This document shows positions 44,301 through 51,885 of a stretch of DNA of 64,000 nucleotides, one piece after another. The notes beneath the pieces were generated by a model. It was not told the origin of the DNA. It made no database searches and was given only the letters and a program-made list of their open reading frames with translations. The DNA lies in assembly GCA_964355675.1 (NCBI GenBank), contig CAYHEC010000002.1:124001-188000 (forward strand), given 5' to 3'. The position numbers were made by a program, and so were the translations under genes. Source of the stretch: CAMBDS01 sp964355675 (GTDB lineage: Bacteria; Electryoneota; AABM5-125-24; Hatepunaeales; Hatepunaeaceae). Every line of letters starts with the position of its first letter. Positions within the stretch are counted from its first letter, which is position 1.

Positions 44301-45093
44301 CGCGGATCTCTTCAGCAGAGATTCCCCGGTAGTAGATCGGTGCAACTACGACATTGAATCCCTTGGATCGTTTCCACTCGGCGAATTGAGTTGTGTAGTT
44401 CGACAATGTACTATCTGTTATAATCAGATAGGATCCTCGCGTCACCATCTGACCACCCGGAGTGATATTCGAAAGTTCGCCAGGATTCAAAAGCATCGAC
44501 TTGAAAAATTCCGCATAGTCGAGTGACCAATAGCGAGCCGGATCGGGTACTGCCCCACTATTTGAGCCGTCGGGGATAAACTCAAATTCAAGCTCCATTC
44601 GCTCGACAATCTGAATGGTGTTCGAACCAGCGTCATATCGTGCCGGACGGATAACCACCGGCGCGACTCGCATCCAGCGCATCCAGCCCGGTTCGCCAAC
44701 TTCGACAATCGCGGGCTCGGTCGTTTCCCTCAGTACACGCTCCATTTGGTCGCGTGCGATCATCCCATCGGCGGAATAATCTCGCAAATGTGCGTTTTTC
44801 ACTCGCACACTGGCTCGGTGTCCCGCCGGTACTTCGATAAGCTTGGTAATGGACGGCAGAACCACACCTGTTTGGTCAAAATCAGGTATAGTTCCCGGAA
44901 TTTCAACATAAATCGCATTACCGCTTTCGCCCCGGTTCAGGACCGAAAAAGTCGCTTCCGGAATTTCAACAGCAACCACCGCGCCTGAAGATGACATCGC
45001 CAATACTTCAGTCGTTGGATTGTTCAGTGCAGGCGCGGAAATTACTACCGCGCACAGTAGGCAGCTAAGTGCCGCCGAAATTATGAGTCTCAT
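41368..45093 (-). CDS. Gingipain-like (C25) secreted protein with T9SS-like sorting tail
   Basis: The 1241-residue protein has a signal peptide, an N-terminal propeptide-like part, and a C25-type fold (about 215-570) with EYVLLLGDVNAS and DILVGRISS. The nucleophile position is kept (Cys468 in FFVCNTGDI), but the His of YxGHG is Trp435 in SYRGWADSHGTHYP. Two nearby histidines (439, 442) could replace it. Later come Ig-like modules, a beta-sandwich (YGYYAYDNVDERY...FWEDLVGR) shared with the 31470 protein, and a sorting tail (AFPNPFNSRTSIDFEIP ... LPSGMYLLRVE). The two C25 proteins are clear paralogues of different length. A type IX-like export route is inferred. Confidence 0.88.
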   Translation of the reverse strand: MRLIISAALSCLLCAVVISAPALNNPTTEVLAMSSSGAVVAVEIPEATFSVLNRGESGNAIYVEIPGTIPDFDQTGVVLPSITKLIEVPAGHRASVRVKNAHLRDYSADGMIARDQMERVLRETTEPAIVEVGEPGWMRWMRVAPVVIRPARYDAGSNTIQIVERMELEFEFIPDGSNSGAVPDPARYWSLDYAEFFKSMLLNPGELSNITPGGQMVTRGSYLIITDSTLSNYTTQFAEWKRSKGFNVVVAPIYYRGISAEEIRDYIRDAYENWPRPPEYVLLLGDVNASIQLPVFQIRNPFPGINEIDATDLPYGLMEGDDYYPDILVGRISSDSPNATIAQNYFARLLRHERDPLTFPAAAFNRAVVYAGNRGDGNNVVYSPVETSEWLAQRLREHGYDVYTQMWREVGDNDDPAPLVEAINRGVNIVSYRGWADSHGTHYPRFYTENLDQLNNGPLLPVMTFFVCNTGDIDNDNRTLCFGEYAICRGSRINPTGAINFYGPSDLHTKTTFNNSMLAGYYWGLIYQDLRVFGQLTLRAKMEVWKTNPHLRVMGGDNNFVEFYFSVYNNLGDPEATTYFHRPGRLTVTAPQSMAVGETNARIVVRDEAGEAVSGALITLRKGNETNLSIMTDADGVALAPVNLDTPDTLRVTVIAHEFAPAQLKIPVVASNRLVGFEGVEVRDGQGGDRVIAGTAVELTIRLKNFGAAVANGIIGTLSSPLQGVEILQSESSFGDIPVGNTVTSQTAFRIRVSTAFSQNATIPFILSIGDGQGGHPPALFRLSVSNGMIGYRGHEFESEYLNPGATENLVISVANWSILPVEGLHATLECFDNALEIIDNSATFGDVAADANATCAGDPFRIRILERTAVGRQVPLRVHLFDASGTQIDRFFFNIIAGNPGPTDPVGPDGYGYYAYDNVDERYAEHPTYQWIELDPAFGGANAVQNMVVDDQSFIIELPFDFKFYGMEHNRLTICSNGWASFESTDAWDFNNWPILSPLGPHSMLCPFWEDLVGRDSGNDDRDSMKIFYRYDEAEHRLVVEWSRAIARSGGEVDNVETFEIVLYDPSFIGTPTGDGEILFQYQEVHLVDQGRVPYDYATVGIQDWNHSRGVALTYANITHPSTAEFVNGRAILFTTNPPDDFLDVKDDRNGVPQEFRLGEAFPNPFNSRTSIDFEIPRAGELNAGIYDLGGRLLLRVGAGFYEPGRHTLDFEASNLPSGMYLLRVEIAGEFGQRKLTLLK

Positions 45094-45202
45094 CAGAGAT
45101 CTCCCTTTATGATTATTAACCCCTCTTGATTACCCGAACTTGTACAACATTCTAAGTTACGAACTGCTTCGCCTTCTGTCAAGATCAGCTTGCACCATTA
45201 GT

Positions 45203-45262
45203 TCTGCCAAATTATTTATATCAACCTGCCAATATGGCAGTTGCATGGCGAAGTATTGGCAG
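45203..45262. promoter_or_regulatory. CTGCCAA repeat array upstream of hsp20, candidate activator sites
   Basis: CTGCCAATA (45226-45234) and its complement TATTGGCAG (45254-45262) form a nine-base inverted repeat. TGGCAG (45235-45240) makes a tight dyad with the first. A third CTGCCAAAT is at 45203-45211. The array ends about 60 bases upstream of the sigma-54 promoter, where enhancer-binding proteins usually bind. Confidence 0.6.
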
Positions 45263-45324
45263 ACAATTCGGACTAATGACCTTCAACATGATCTTATATT
45301 ACTTATTATAAATATCTTGGTGAA

Positions 45325-45342
45325 TTGGCACGACGGTTGCTA
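45325..45342 (+). promoter_or_regulatory. Sigma-54 promoter of the small heat-shock gene
   Basis: TTGGCACGACGGTTGCTA matches the -24/-12 consensus TTGGCACG-N4-TTGCT with no mismatch. Transcription would begin near 45352 and leave a leader of about 70 bases before the ATG at 45421. Confidence 0.82.
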
Positions 45343-45420
45343 ATTAATTAGACAACCACAATTCTGTGGGCGAGCAACAATCGCCCTTCTCAAAAACACA
45401 AATAAAATGGAGATACTAAC

Positions 45421-45876
45421 ATGGCACTCGTTTGTTGGCAACCAGTCCGTCACAGCAACCCCTTCGAGGGAATATCGATGCTTCAACGCCGTATGAATCA
45501 CTTCTTCGACGAGAATTTCAAGGATAATTCTGAAGATCGAACCCTATCTTGGACGCCTCGCGTCGATCTTGTCGAATTGGATGACCGATTCGAAGTTTCC
45601 GCGGAACTCCCTGGACTTTCGCACGACCAAGTCAAAGTCGAGGTACAAGAGAACGTCCTGACACTGACAGGCGAAAAGACTTCTTCAACAGAAACGAAAG
45701 ATAAGAATCACTACGTCTGCGAACGAAATTACGGTCAGTTCCGACGAAGTTTTCGATTCCCCATCCGTCTGGATAGTGCTAACATCGATGCGACTTTCAA
45801 AGAAGGCGTCCTTACGGTAAAACTTCCTAAAATTGAGGAAGCCAAGTCAAACCAGATCGAGGTGAAAATTCACTGA
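45421..45876 (+). CDS. Hsp20/alpha-crystallin small heat-shock protein
   Basis: The 151-residue protein has the alpha-crystallin domain (about residues 42-140) with VDLVELDDRFEVSAELPGLS, ENVLTLTGEK and FKEGVLTVKLPK. It ends with a short tail that lacks the usual I-x-I form (QIEVKIH). These proteins hold unfolding proteins in oligomers and hand them to other chaperones. A clear GGAG lies before the ATG. A perfect sigma-54 promoter, not a CIRCE element, lies upstream; clpB follows. Confidence 0.95.
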   Translation: MALVCWQPVRHSNPFEGISMLQRRMNHFFDENFKDNSEDRTLSWTPRVDLVELDDRFEVSAELPGLSHDQVKVEVQENVLTLTGEKTSSTETKDKNHYVCERNYGQFRRSFRFPIRLDSANIDATFKEGVLTVKLPKIEEAKSNQIEVKIH

Positions 45877-45908
45877 TACGACGCACGGTGTGTCGCCCCA
45901 TTCTTTAC

Positions 45909-45939
45909 AAAGCGCTGCCGTCTAACTGGCGGCGCTTTT
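45909..45939 (+). terminator. Rho-independent terminator after hsp20
   Basis: AAAGCGC-T-GCC pairs with GGC-G-GCGCTTT over GTCTAACT, followed by TTTGTTT. It separates hsp20 from clpB. Confidence 0.75.
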
Positions 45940-46008
45940 GTTTAGGAAATTGACTCTGCTACTAAGTAATACGTATATTTGCTAAACAATAACAAGGTCA
46001 AGAGCAAA

Positions 46009-48618
46009 ATGAACCAAAATATTTTTACCGAACGAACTCGTCTTGCTTTCGCATCGGCTCAATCAAAATCCGTTGACTCCGGACATCAGCAGGTTGAGCC
46101 AGAACATTTAATCTCAGCATTAATAGAAACTAAAGACGGAATTATTGTCAGGATATTGGAAAAACTCGAGATCGATCTCGAACAGTTTTCCGATTCCGTC
46201 CAACAAGCCATCAATAAACTTCCCCGTGTTAGTGGCCCCGGCGCTGAAACTGGGAAAATTTATCTCTCTCCCGATCTTGAGCGTGTTGTCGTCCGAGCTG
46301 AGGATGAAGCCAGACTGATGAAAGATGAATATGTCTCCGCTGAACACATCCTGCTTGCTCTGACCGAGATGGATAAACACCGTCCCGCAAGCGTATTGAT
46401 GAATAAGTTTCATATCACACATGACATAGTATTGCAAGCCTTGACGGCAATCCGAGGCAACCAAAGAGTCACCTCTGCCAACCCTGAAGCAACCTATGAA
46501 GCTCTTCAAAAATACGGTAGAGACCTCGTCGCTGATGCAAGGCGTGGTAAGCTCGACCCTGTTATTGGAAGAGATGAGGAAATCCGGCGCGTCATCAGGA
46601 TTTTATCCCGCCGGACCAAAAACAATCCCGTGCTGATCGGTGAACCGGGCGTCGGCAAAACCGCTATTGTAGAAGGACTCGCTCAGCGGATCGTCCGCGG
46701 TGATGTTCCTGCAAGTCTCCTTCACAAAACTGTCTGGGCGCTCGATATAACCTCTGTGGTCGCCGGAGCAAAGTTTCGCGGCGAATTTGAAGAACGATTG
46801 AAAGCCATTCTGAAAGAAGTCGAAAAGTCTGCCGGGCAAATCATCCTGTTCATCGATGAGCTTCACAATGTAATCGGAGCCGGTCGTGCTGAAGGATCTA
46901 TGGACGCCGGAAATATCATGAAACCGCTCCTCGCACGAGGCGAATTGCATTGCATCGGAGCTACTACACTCGATGAATATCACAAGCACATCGAAAAAGA
47001 TCCCGCATTCGAAAGACGATTTCAGTCTGTCCTTGTCGCTCCCCCAACAGTCGAAGATTCAATCTCGATACTACGTGGATTGCGAGAAAAATTTGAGATC
47101 CATCACGGCGTCCGCATTCACGACGCCGCACTGGTAGCCGCAGTCAATCTCTCGGATAGATATATCCAAGGACGATTTCTTCCCGATAAGGCAATCGACC
47201 TCGTCGATGAAGCCGCCGCACTTGTACGCACTGAGATCGAGTCAATGCCCACTGAACTCGACGACAACATCAGACGAATCACCCGATTGGAGATTGAAAG
47301 AGAAGGCTTGCGTAGAGAAAAAAATACGGAATCACAACTTAAACTTAGGGGAATCCAAGACGAACTCGAAAACTTGGCCAACATCACCAGAAAACTGAAA
47401 GACAAGTGGGAACAGGAAAAAAATATCATCCACAAAGCGCGCGATTTGCGAGTACAAATGGAGCAGACCCGTCTTGCCGCCGAACAGGCCGAGCGCGAAT
47501 ATGACTTGAACAAAGCCGCCGAACTGAAGTATGGAAAATTAAACTCGCTTGCCAACGAACTGCGCCTGATCGAAACGCAATGGGGTAATGAGAATGAAAA
47601 ATTATTGAAAGAGGAAGTCACCGAAGAGGAAATTGCCCGCATTGTTGGAAGCTGGACTGGCATCCAAGTCACTAAGCTATTAGAAAGTGACCGAGAAAAA
47701 CTCCTCCACTTGGATGAAATCCTCCACCAGCGAGTGATCGGGCAGGATATCGCTGTTCAAGCGGTTGCCGACGCTGTACTTCGCTCAAGGGTTGGTATCA
47801 AAGATCCCCACCGCCCGATTGGATCATTCATCTTCATGGGACCTACTGGAGTAGGCAAAACTGAACTTGCGCGAGCGCTTGCCGAAGCAATCTTCGGTAA
47901 TCAGGAAGCGCTTGTAAGAATCGACATGTCCGAATATCAGGAACGCCATTCCGTAGCCAGACTCATCGGCGCTCCTCCAGGCTATGTCGGTTACGAAGAG
48001 GGCGGGCAGTTGACCGAAAGAATTCGCCGCAAACCCTATGCAGTTATCTTGTTCGATGAAATTGAGAAAGCTCATCGCGAAGTCTTTACAGCGCTTCTAC
48101 AACTCTTGGATGACGGACGCCTGACTGATGGTCAAGGCCGCACGGTTGACTTTAGAAACACGATCATTATTATGACGTCGAACATCGGATCCGATATTTT
48201 ATTGCAAGATCGTGTCGGATCCCAAGATCGCGACTGGGTGGAAAAGGAAGTCTTTAAACGCCTGAAAGCGCATTTCCCACCAGAATTCCTGAACCGAATC
48301 GACGACCTCATTCTCTTTGATCCGCTCGACGAAGAGGCATTGAGGAAAATCGTCACTCTACAGATCGATCTCCTTGCTCAGCGCCTGATCGAACAAGGAA
48401 TAAAACTCTTTATCGACGACGACGCCAAAAAACTTATCGTGCGCAAAAGCTGGAATCCAGTTTACGGAGCGCGTCCCTTGAAAAGATATATCATCCACAA
48501 TATCGAAACCGAGATCAGCAGAAAAATCATCAAAGCAAGTCTAACCTTCGGAGATCAAATTTACGTGACTGACAAACATGATGAATTGGATTTTATTACT
48601 CTCCATCCGAATGCTTGA
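46009..48618 (+). CDS. clpB: ATP-dependent disaggregase ClpB
   Basis: The 869-residue AAA+ protein pulls proteins out of aggregates together with DnaK. It has the N-terminal repeat domain, a first nucleotide-binding site with Walker A GEPGVGKTAIVEGL (about residue 211) and FIDELHNVIGAG, and a long coiled-coil middle domain (about 400-530) that marks ClpB rather than ClpA or ClpC. The second site has GPTGVGKTELARALAEAI (about residue 611) and ILFDEIEKAH. The ATG at 46009 gives the expected opening; the frame runs on upstream to 45979 without a better site. It follows hsp20 but behind its own terminator. Confidence 0.97.
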   Translation: MNQNIFTERTRLAFASAQSKSVDSGHQQVEPEHLISALIETKDGIIVRILEKLEIDLEQFSDSVQQAINKLPRVSGPGAETGKIYLSPDLERVVVRAEDEARLMKDEYVSAEHILLALTEMDKHRPASVLMNKFHITHDIVLQALTAIRGNQRVTSANPEATYEALQKYGRDLVADARRGKLDPVIGRDEEIRRVIRILSRRTKNNPVLIGEPGVGKTAIVEGLAQRIVRGDVPASLLHKTVWALDITSVVAGAKFRGEFEERLKAILKEVEKSAGQIILFIDELHNVIGAGRAEGSMDAGNIMKPLLARGELHCIGATTLDEYHKHIEKDPAFERRFQSVLVAPPTVEDSISILRGLREKFEIHHGVRIHDAALVAAVNLSDRYIQGRFLPDKAIDLVDEAAALVRTEIESMPTELDDNIRRITRLEIEREGLRREKNTESQLKLRGIQDELENLANITRKLKDKWEQEKNIIHKARDLRVQMEQTRLAAEQAEREYDLNKAAELKYGKLNSLANELRLIETQWGNENEKLLKEEVTEEEIARIVGSWTGIQVTKLLESDREKLLHLDEILHQRVIGQDIAVQAVADAVLRSRVGIKDPHRPIGSFIFMGPTGVGKTELARALAEAIFGNQEALVRIDMSEYQERHSVARLIGAPPGYVGYEEGGQLTERIRRKPYAVILFDEIEKAHREVFTALLQLLDDGRLTDGQGRTVDFRNTIIIMTSNIGSDILLQDRVGSQDRDWVEKEVFKRLKAHFPPEFLNRIDDLILFDPLDEEALRKIVTLQIDLLAQRLIEQGIKLFIDDDAKKLIVRKSWNPVYGARPLKRYIIHNIETEISRKIIKASLTFGDQIYVTDKHDELDFITLHPNA

Positions 48619-48709
48619 GTATTTGACAATGGCTCCTCTGAAGTATAAATTACCAGTCAAGCAAATCCCGGCGCGCCCGATGGCTCGCCTTAACATATAG
48701 GAATAACCT

Positions 48710-49381
48710 GTGCAAAACGAAATGATCCTTGAAATAGATAAGAAAATTGCCGCGATGAGCCTGCTTCAGCACCCCTTCTATCAAGCATGGTCGAACGGAA
48801 TGCTGACAAGGGAAGTCATCGCCGACTATGCCCGACAATACTATCATCACGTCGCCGCATTTCCGACTTATTTATCCTCTGTTCACGCCCTGACTGATGA
48901 TCAATCCACCAGACGGATGATCCTTGCCAATTTGATCGACGAAGAGGCTGGCAACCCTAATCACCCAGAGTTGTGGCTCTGGTTCGCTGAGAGTCTTGGC
49001 GTCCCAGCCGAAGCGGTTAAATCAGAAAAACTCTACCCGGAAACCCAGCGCCTTATCGACAATTTCCGATTCGAGTGCCAAAAGGGAACGACTGAGGGAC
49101 TTACCGCGTTGTATTGCTACGAAAGCCAGATCCCAGCAGTCTCGGAATCGAAAATTGCTGGGTTGATGGAATTTTACGGAATGAACGATTCCAAAGGACT
49201 CGCCTACTTTAAAGTTCACATCGAGGCAGATAAGGAGCACTCTGCTGTTGAGCGGGAGTGTTTAGAGCGTTATATTACAGACTCGACATTTCCAACAGCA
49301 TCGTCCACGGCTGATAATACTTTGAATGCTCTGTACGGAATGCTGGACGGCATTTGCCGACGTCACGGAATCGATTGTTAG
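48710..49381 (+). CDS. CADD-like heme-oxygenase-fold diiron protein, candidate self-sacrificing p-aminobenzoate synthase
   Basis: The 223-residue protein starts at GTG behind AGGA. From memory it resembles Chlamydia trachomatis CADD along its length (FYQAWSNGMLT, YYHHVAAFPTYLSSVHA, YCYESQIP, YFKVHIEADKEHS). The six metal ligands of CADD are all present: Glu78, His85, Glu138, His170, Asp174 and His177. Tyr24 and Lys148, which match the cleaved Tyr27 and needed Lys152 of CADD, are also kept. CADD cuts its own tyrosine to release p-aminobenzoate for folate. The same role is likely here, which would replace PabABC. A TenA/PqqC-type enzyme is the alternative, but those lack this residue set. Confidence 0.85.
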   Translation: MQNEMILEIDKKIAAMSLLQHPFYQAWSNGMLTREVIADYARQYYHHVAAFPTYLSSVHALTDDQSTRRMILANLIDEEAGNPNHPELWLWFAESLGVPAEAVKSEKLYPETQRLIDNFRFECQKGTTEGLTALYCYESQIPAVSESKIAGLMEFYGMNDSKGLAYFKVHIEADKEHSAVERECLERYITDSTFPTASSTADNTLNALYGMLDGICRRHGIDC

Positions 49382-49392
49382 TTTGCCTTGTA

Positions 49393-49413
49393 GAGCGGCT
49401 TTGCAAGCCGCTC
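49393..49413. repeat. Palindrome, GAGCGGCTT family
   Basis: GAGCGGCTT and AAGCCGCTC flank TGC, just after the CADD-like gene. Confidence 0.8.
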
Positions 49414-49432
49414 TCAGATCAAATAAAATTGC

Positions 49433-49469
49433 CTCTTGGAGTGCGGACTTTCAGTCCGCACTCCAAGAG
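49433..49469. repeat. Perfect 17-bp-arm palindrome, GCGGACT family
   Basis: CTCTTGGAGTGCGGACT and AGTCCGCACTCCAAGAG flank TTC. It is the longest perfect stem in the window and ends nine bases before the tRNA. Confidence 0.85.
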
Positions 49470-49477
49470 CATTTCGC

Positions 49478-49550
49478 GGGGCTGTAGCTCAGATGGGAGA
49501 GCGATGCGTTCGCAACGCATAGGTCGGCGGTTCGATCCCGCTCAGCTCCA
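49478..49550 (+). tRNA. tRNA-Ala (anticodon CGC)
   Basis: The 73-base cloverleaf has acceptor arms GGGGCTG and CAGCTCC, a D-arm (GCTC/GAGC), anticodon stem ATGCG/CGCAT with loop TTCGCAA giving anticodon CGC, and a T-arm with TTCGATC. It reads GCG alanine codons. The CCA end is not encoded (CGT follows the discriminator A), so it is added after transcription. Confidence 0.95.
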
Positions 49551-49564
49551 CGTATATTGTCCCT

Positions 49565-49592
49565 TGGAGGGCGGGTTTAAACCCGCCCTCCA
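49565..49592. repeat. Perfect 28-base palindrome, GGCGGGTTT family
   Basis: TGGAGGGCGGGTTT and AAACCCGCCCTCCA are exact complements. An identical 28-base element lies at 56311-56338. Confidence 0.88.
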
Positions 49593-49604
49593 GGAATTTG
49601 AGGT

Positions 49605-49880
49605 TTGGCTGTGCTAAATGGGGAGATAGCGGTGCCCTGTAACCTGCAACCCGCTCCAGCAGGATTGAATACCCATTTTGAGGTCCTACCTGTTCTTGCA
49701 ATGTTCCGTTTTGTGGCGCTTATAGTCTGGTCCCGCGCAGCGGTCGCGTGCCTAACCCCGTCAGGACCGGAAGGTAGCAGCGGTAAGCGTTGTGCCCGGG
49801 TGCCGCGGGTTCGCCGGGCTTCAGTCATGAAACGGGTCTCATTTGCAGTTACAGGCGATCGATGATGGGGCACAGCCGAA
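49605..49880 (+). ncRNA. ffs: Signal recognition particle RNA, long form
   Basis: The conserved 4.5S/Alu-type core GTCAGGACCGGAAGGTAGCA lies near 49769-49788, the binding site for Ffh. The 5' part has GTGCTAAATGGGGAGATAGC and ACCTGCAACCCGCTCCAGCA, the Alu-domain segment of the long (Bacillus-type) SRP RNA. TTGGCTGTGC (49605-49614) pairs with GCACAGCCGA (49870-49879), closing the molecule at about 275 bases. A T-rich stretch follows. It targets nascent membrane and secreted proteins. Confidence 0.93.
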
Positions 49881-49939
49881 ATTTTCTTGATAGGTGCGGG
49901 GCAAAGAGTGTAAGATGAAAGCCTGCCCACCTTGAGCTA

Positions 49940-49999
49940 AACCTTAACCTCAACCTTAACCTTAGCCTCAACCTTAACCTTAGCCTTAACCTTAGCCCT
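49940..49999. repeat. Hexamer tandem repeat, ten units of AACCTT type
   Basis: Ten contiguous hexamers read AACCTT, AACCTC or AGCCTT with a last unit AGCCCT. They end eight bases before the dnaX start. No ribosome site is visible between the repeat and the ATG. Confidence 0.85.
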
Positions 50000-50007
50000 T
50001 TCTACCA

Positions 50008-51627
50008 ATGTCTTACGTCGTCCTCGCACGGAAATACCGCCCCCTGAAATTTGCCGATGTTGTCGGACAGCCGCATGTTGTCCGAACGATCATTAACGGC
50101 ATTATTCAGAAAAGGCTCGCCCACGCCTACCTGTTCAGTGGACCTCGAGGTATTGGCAAAACAACCACTGCACGGTTACTGGCACGAGCTGTCAACTGCC
50201 TCGATCCGGTTATAGGCGAACCGTGTGGTATATGCCGCAGTTGCATCGCTATCCTTGAAAATCGTGGATTAGACGTATTGGAAATAGATGCGGCATCCAA
50301 TCGTGGTATCGATAATATTCGCGACTTGCGTGACAATGTGCGGTACGCTCCTATCGAAGGAAAGGCGAAAGTCTATATCATCGATGAAGTCCACATGTTG
50401 ACGACCGAGTCTTTCAACGCTCTGTTGAAAACCTTGGAAGAACCACCTGAACACGCATATTTCTGTCTGGCAACTACTTCCCCCCAAAAAGTTCCCTCGA
50501 CCATTCTCTCGCGCTGTCAACGCTTCGATTTTCGTCGCGTAACTTCGGGAGAAATAGTCGAACACCTCATCTCGATTCTCACGCGTGAAAATATACCGTT
50601 CCAACGCGAAGCGCTTGACATCATCGCCAGAAAGGCTGATGGTTCTATCCGCGATTCTTTAAGCATACTTGACCAGGTGATCGCTTTCGCTGGTGGATCG
50701 GTAATGCGAGCCGACGTCGTGGACGTAGTTGGCGATATTAGGCTTGATCTTTATTTCAGAGCCCTCGAACTTATTCAATCCCACTCCTTGTCTGAGGCTC
50801 TCCGCATTGATGATGAACTCGCCTCGGCTGGCACTGACCCACAAGATTACCTCGTGGGATTGGCAGAGCACATAGTCTTGTTGATGCAGGTGAAGGCTCT
50901 CGGCGTAGAAAAGGCTGATGTGCCGATGGAACATCGCGAGCAATTTGCTGAATCCTCCCAACAAATCGGCGACGGAGATCTCGTCAGAATTCTTCAGCTT
51001 TGTTCCGCCGCGGAAACCGACGTCCGAAGGAACTTTAATCCACGCACTCGGCTTCAGCTTCTCCTCGTAAAATTTGCTACTTTCGAAAGAAGCATAGTTA
51101 TTGCCGACTTGATTGCGCAAATTTCCAAAGGTACGCCTACCACAGCGCCTCAAGTTTCGCCACGTCAGCCTGCTCCGATTGTACAGAAACCTCAGACAAT
51201 CGTCCCTCCAGCGGCGCGCCGAACGATTACAACACCACCAACTGAAGCTATTCCTACAACCACGCCACCAGTACGCCCGCCTATAACCACTGACGACGCC
51301 GAATTGTTCAGAAAGGCTTGTTCGATCTGGAGCGAAGTTTGTGATGACCTCGCCAAAGAGCATTCCCACCGTGCTCAAATGATTCGTCACGGCGGGATGC
51401 CTGCCACGTTATCGGGTGGTACATTGAGAATAAATTTCCAGGCGCAGTCGCATCTTGATATAGCTCGAGCTTTGTTGGGGCCGCTTCGTGAGGCGATTAC
51501 CTCCAGACTTGGAGGCGTCGTTATCGAATTGCAGATCGGACCGATTTCCTCTTCGCTTGAGGAGCCCAAACCTGAAGATGAAGCCACCAAGTTACTTACC
51601 AGCCGTTGGGGCGCAAGGGTAGTCTGA
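50008..51627 (+). CDS. dnaX: DNA polymerase III gamma/tau subunit
   Basis: The 539-residue clamp-loader subunit has Walker A FSGPRGIGKTTTARLLARA (about residue 44), the four-cysteine zinc module (CLDPVIGEPCGICRSC), DEVHMLTTESFNALLKTLEEPP and the sensor TTSPQKVPSTILSRCQRF. The AAA+ part ends near residue 365, and a proline/threonine-rich linker precedes a final domain. It builds the clamp loader that places the beta clamp. Its ATG lies directly behind the hexamer array without a visible ribosome site. Confidence 0.97.
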   Translation: MSYVVLARKYRPLKFADVVGQPHVVRTIINGIIQKRLAHAYLFSGPRGIGKTTTARLLARAVNCLDPVIGEPCGICRSCIAILENRGLDVLEIDAASNRGIDNIRDLRDNVRYAPIEGKAKVYIIDEVHMLTTESFNALLKTLEEPPEHAYFCLATTSPQKVPSTILSRCQRFDFRRVTSGEIVEHLISILTRENIPFQREALDIIARKADGSIRDSLSILDQVIAFAGGSVMRADVVDVVGDIRLDLYFRALELIQSHSLSEALRIDDELASAGTDPQDYLVGLAEHIVLLMQVKALGVEKADVPMEHREQFAESSQQIGDGDLVRILQLCSAAETDVRRNFNPRTRLQLLLVKFATFERSIVIADLIAQISKGTPTTAPQVSPRQPAPIVQKPQTIVPPAARRTITTPPTEAIPTTTPPVRPPITTDDAELFRKACSIWSEVCDDLAKEHSHRAQMIRHGGMPATLSGGTLRINFQAQSHLDIARALLGPLREAITSRLGGVVIELQIGPISSSLEEPKPEDEATKLLTSRWGARVV

Positions 51628-51636
51628 TTGGCGTAA

Positions 51637-51830
51637 GTACGACATGCGTCCCCGCTTGTCAAGGAGGACGGATCTCCGTACCCGTCCATCGCGTACGACA
51701 TGCGTCCCTGCTTGTCAAGGAGGACGGATCTCCGTATCCGTCCATCACGTACGACATGCGTCCCTGCTTGTCAAGGAGGACGGATCTCCGTATCCGTCCA
51801 TCACGTACGACATGCGTCCCCGCTTGTCAA
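51637..51830. repeat. 56-bp tandem repeat, about 3.5 units
   Basis: Units start at 51637, 51693, 51749 and 51805 and differ by single C/T or G/A changes. Each holds GTACGACATGCGTCCC and an eight-base perfect inverted repeat GGACGGAT-N6-ATCCGTCC. The last unit is cut short. The array fills the dnaX-ybaB spacer. The unit length is not a multiple of three and no coding role is seen. Confidence 0.92.
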
Positions 51831-51885
51831 GAACAGACAACTCGATATTACTCTCTAAACAAACAATCAACTTCGGAGCATTAAA

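Noticed and set aside
45094..45420. CIRCE or HrcA site before hsp20
   Set aside because: No TTAGCACTC-N9-GAGTGCTAA is present; the dyads have the core CTGCCAA.
49940..49999. Telomere-like end of a linear replicon
   Set aside because: The array is internal, degenerate and followed directly by dnaX.
51637..51830. Possible CRISPR array
   Set aside because: The 56-bp units are contiguous with no unique spacers and no cas genes nearby.
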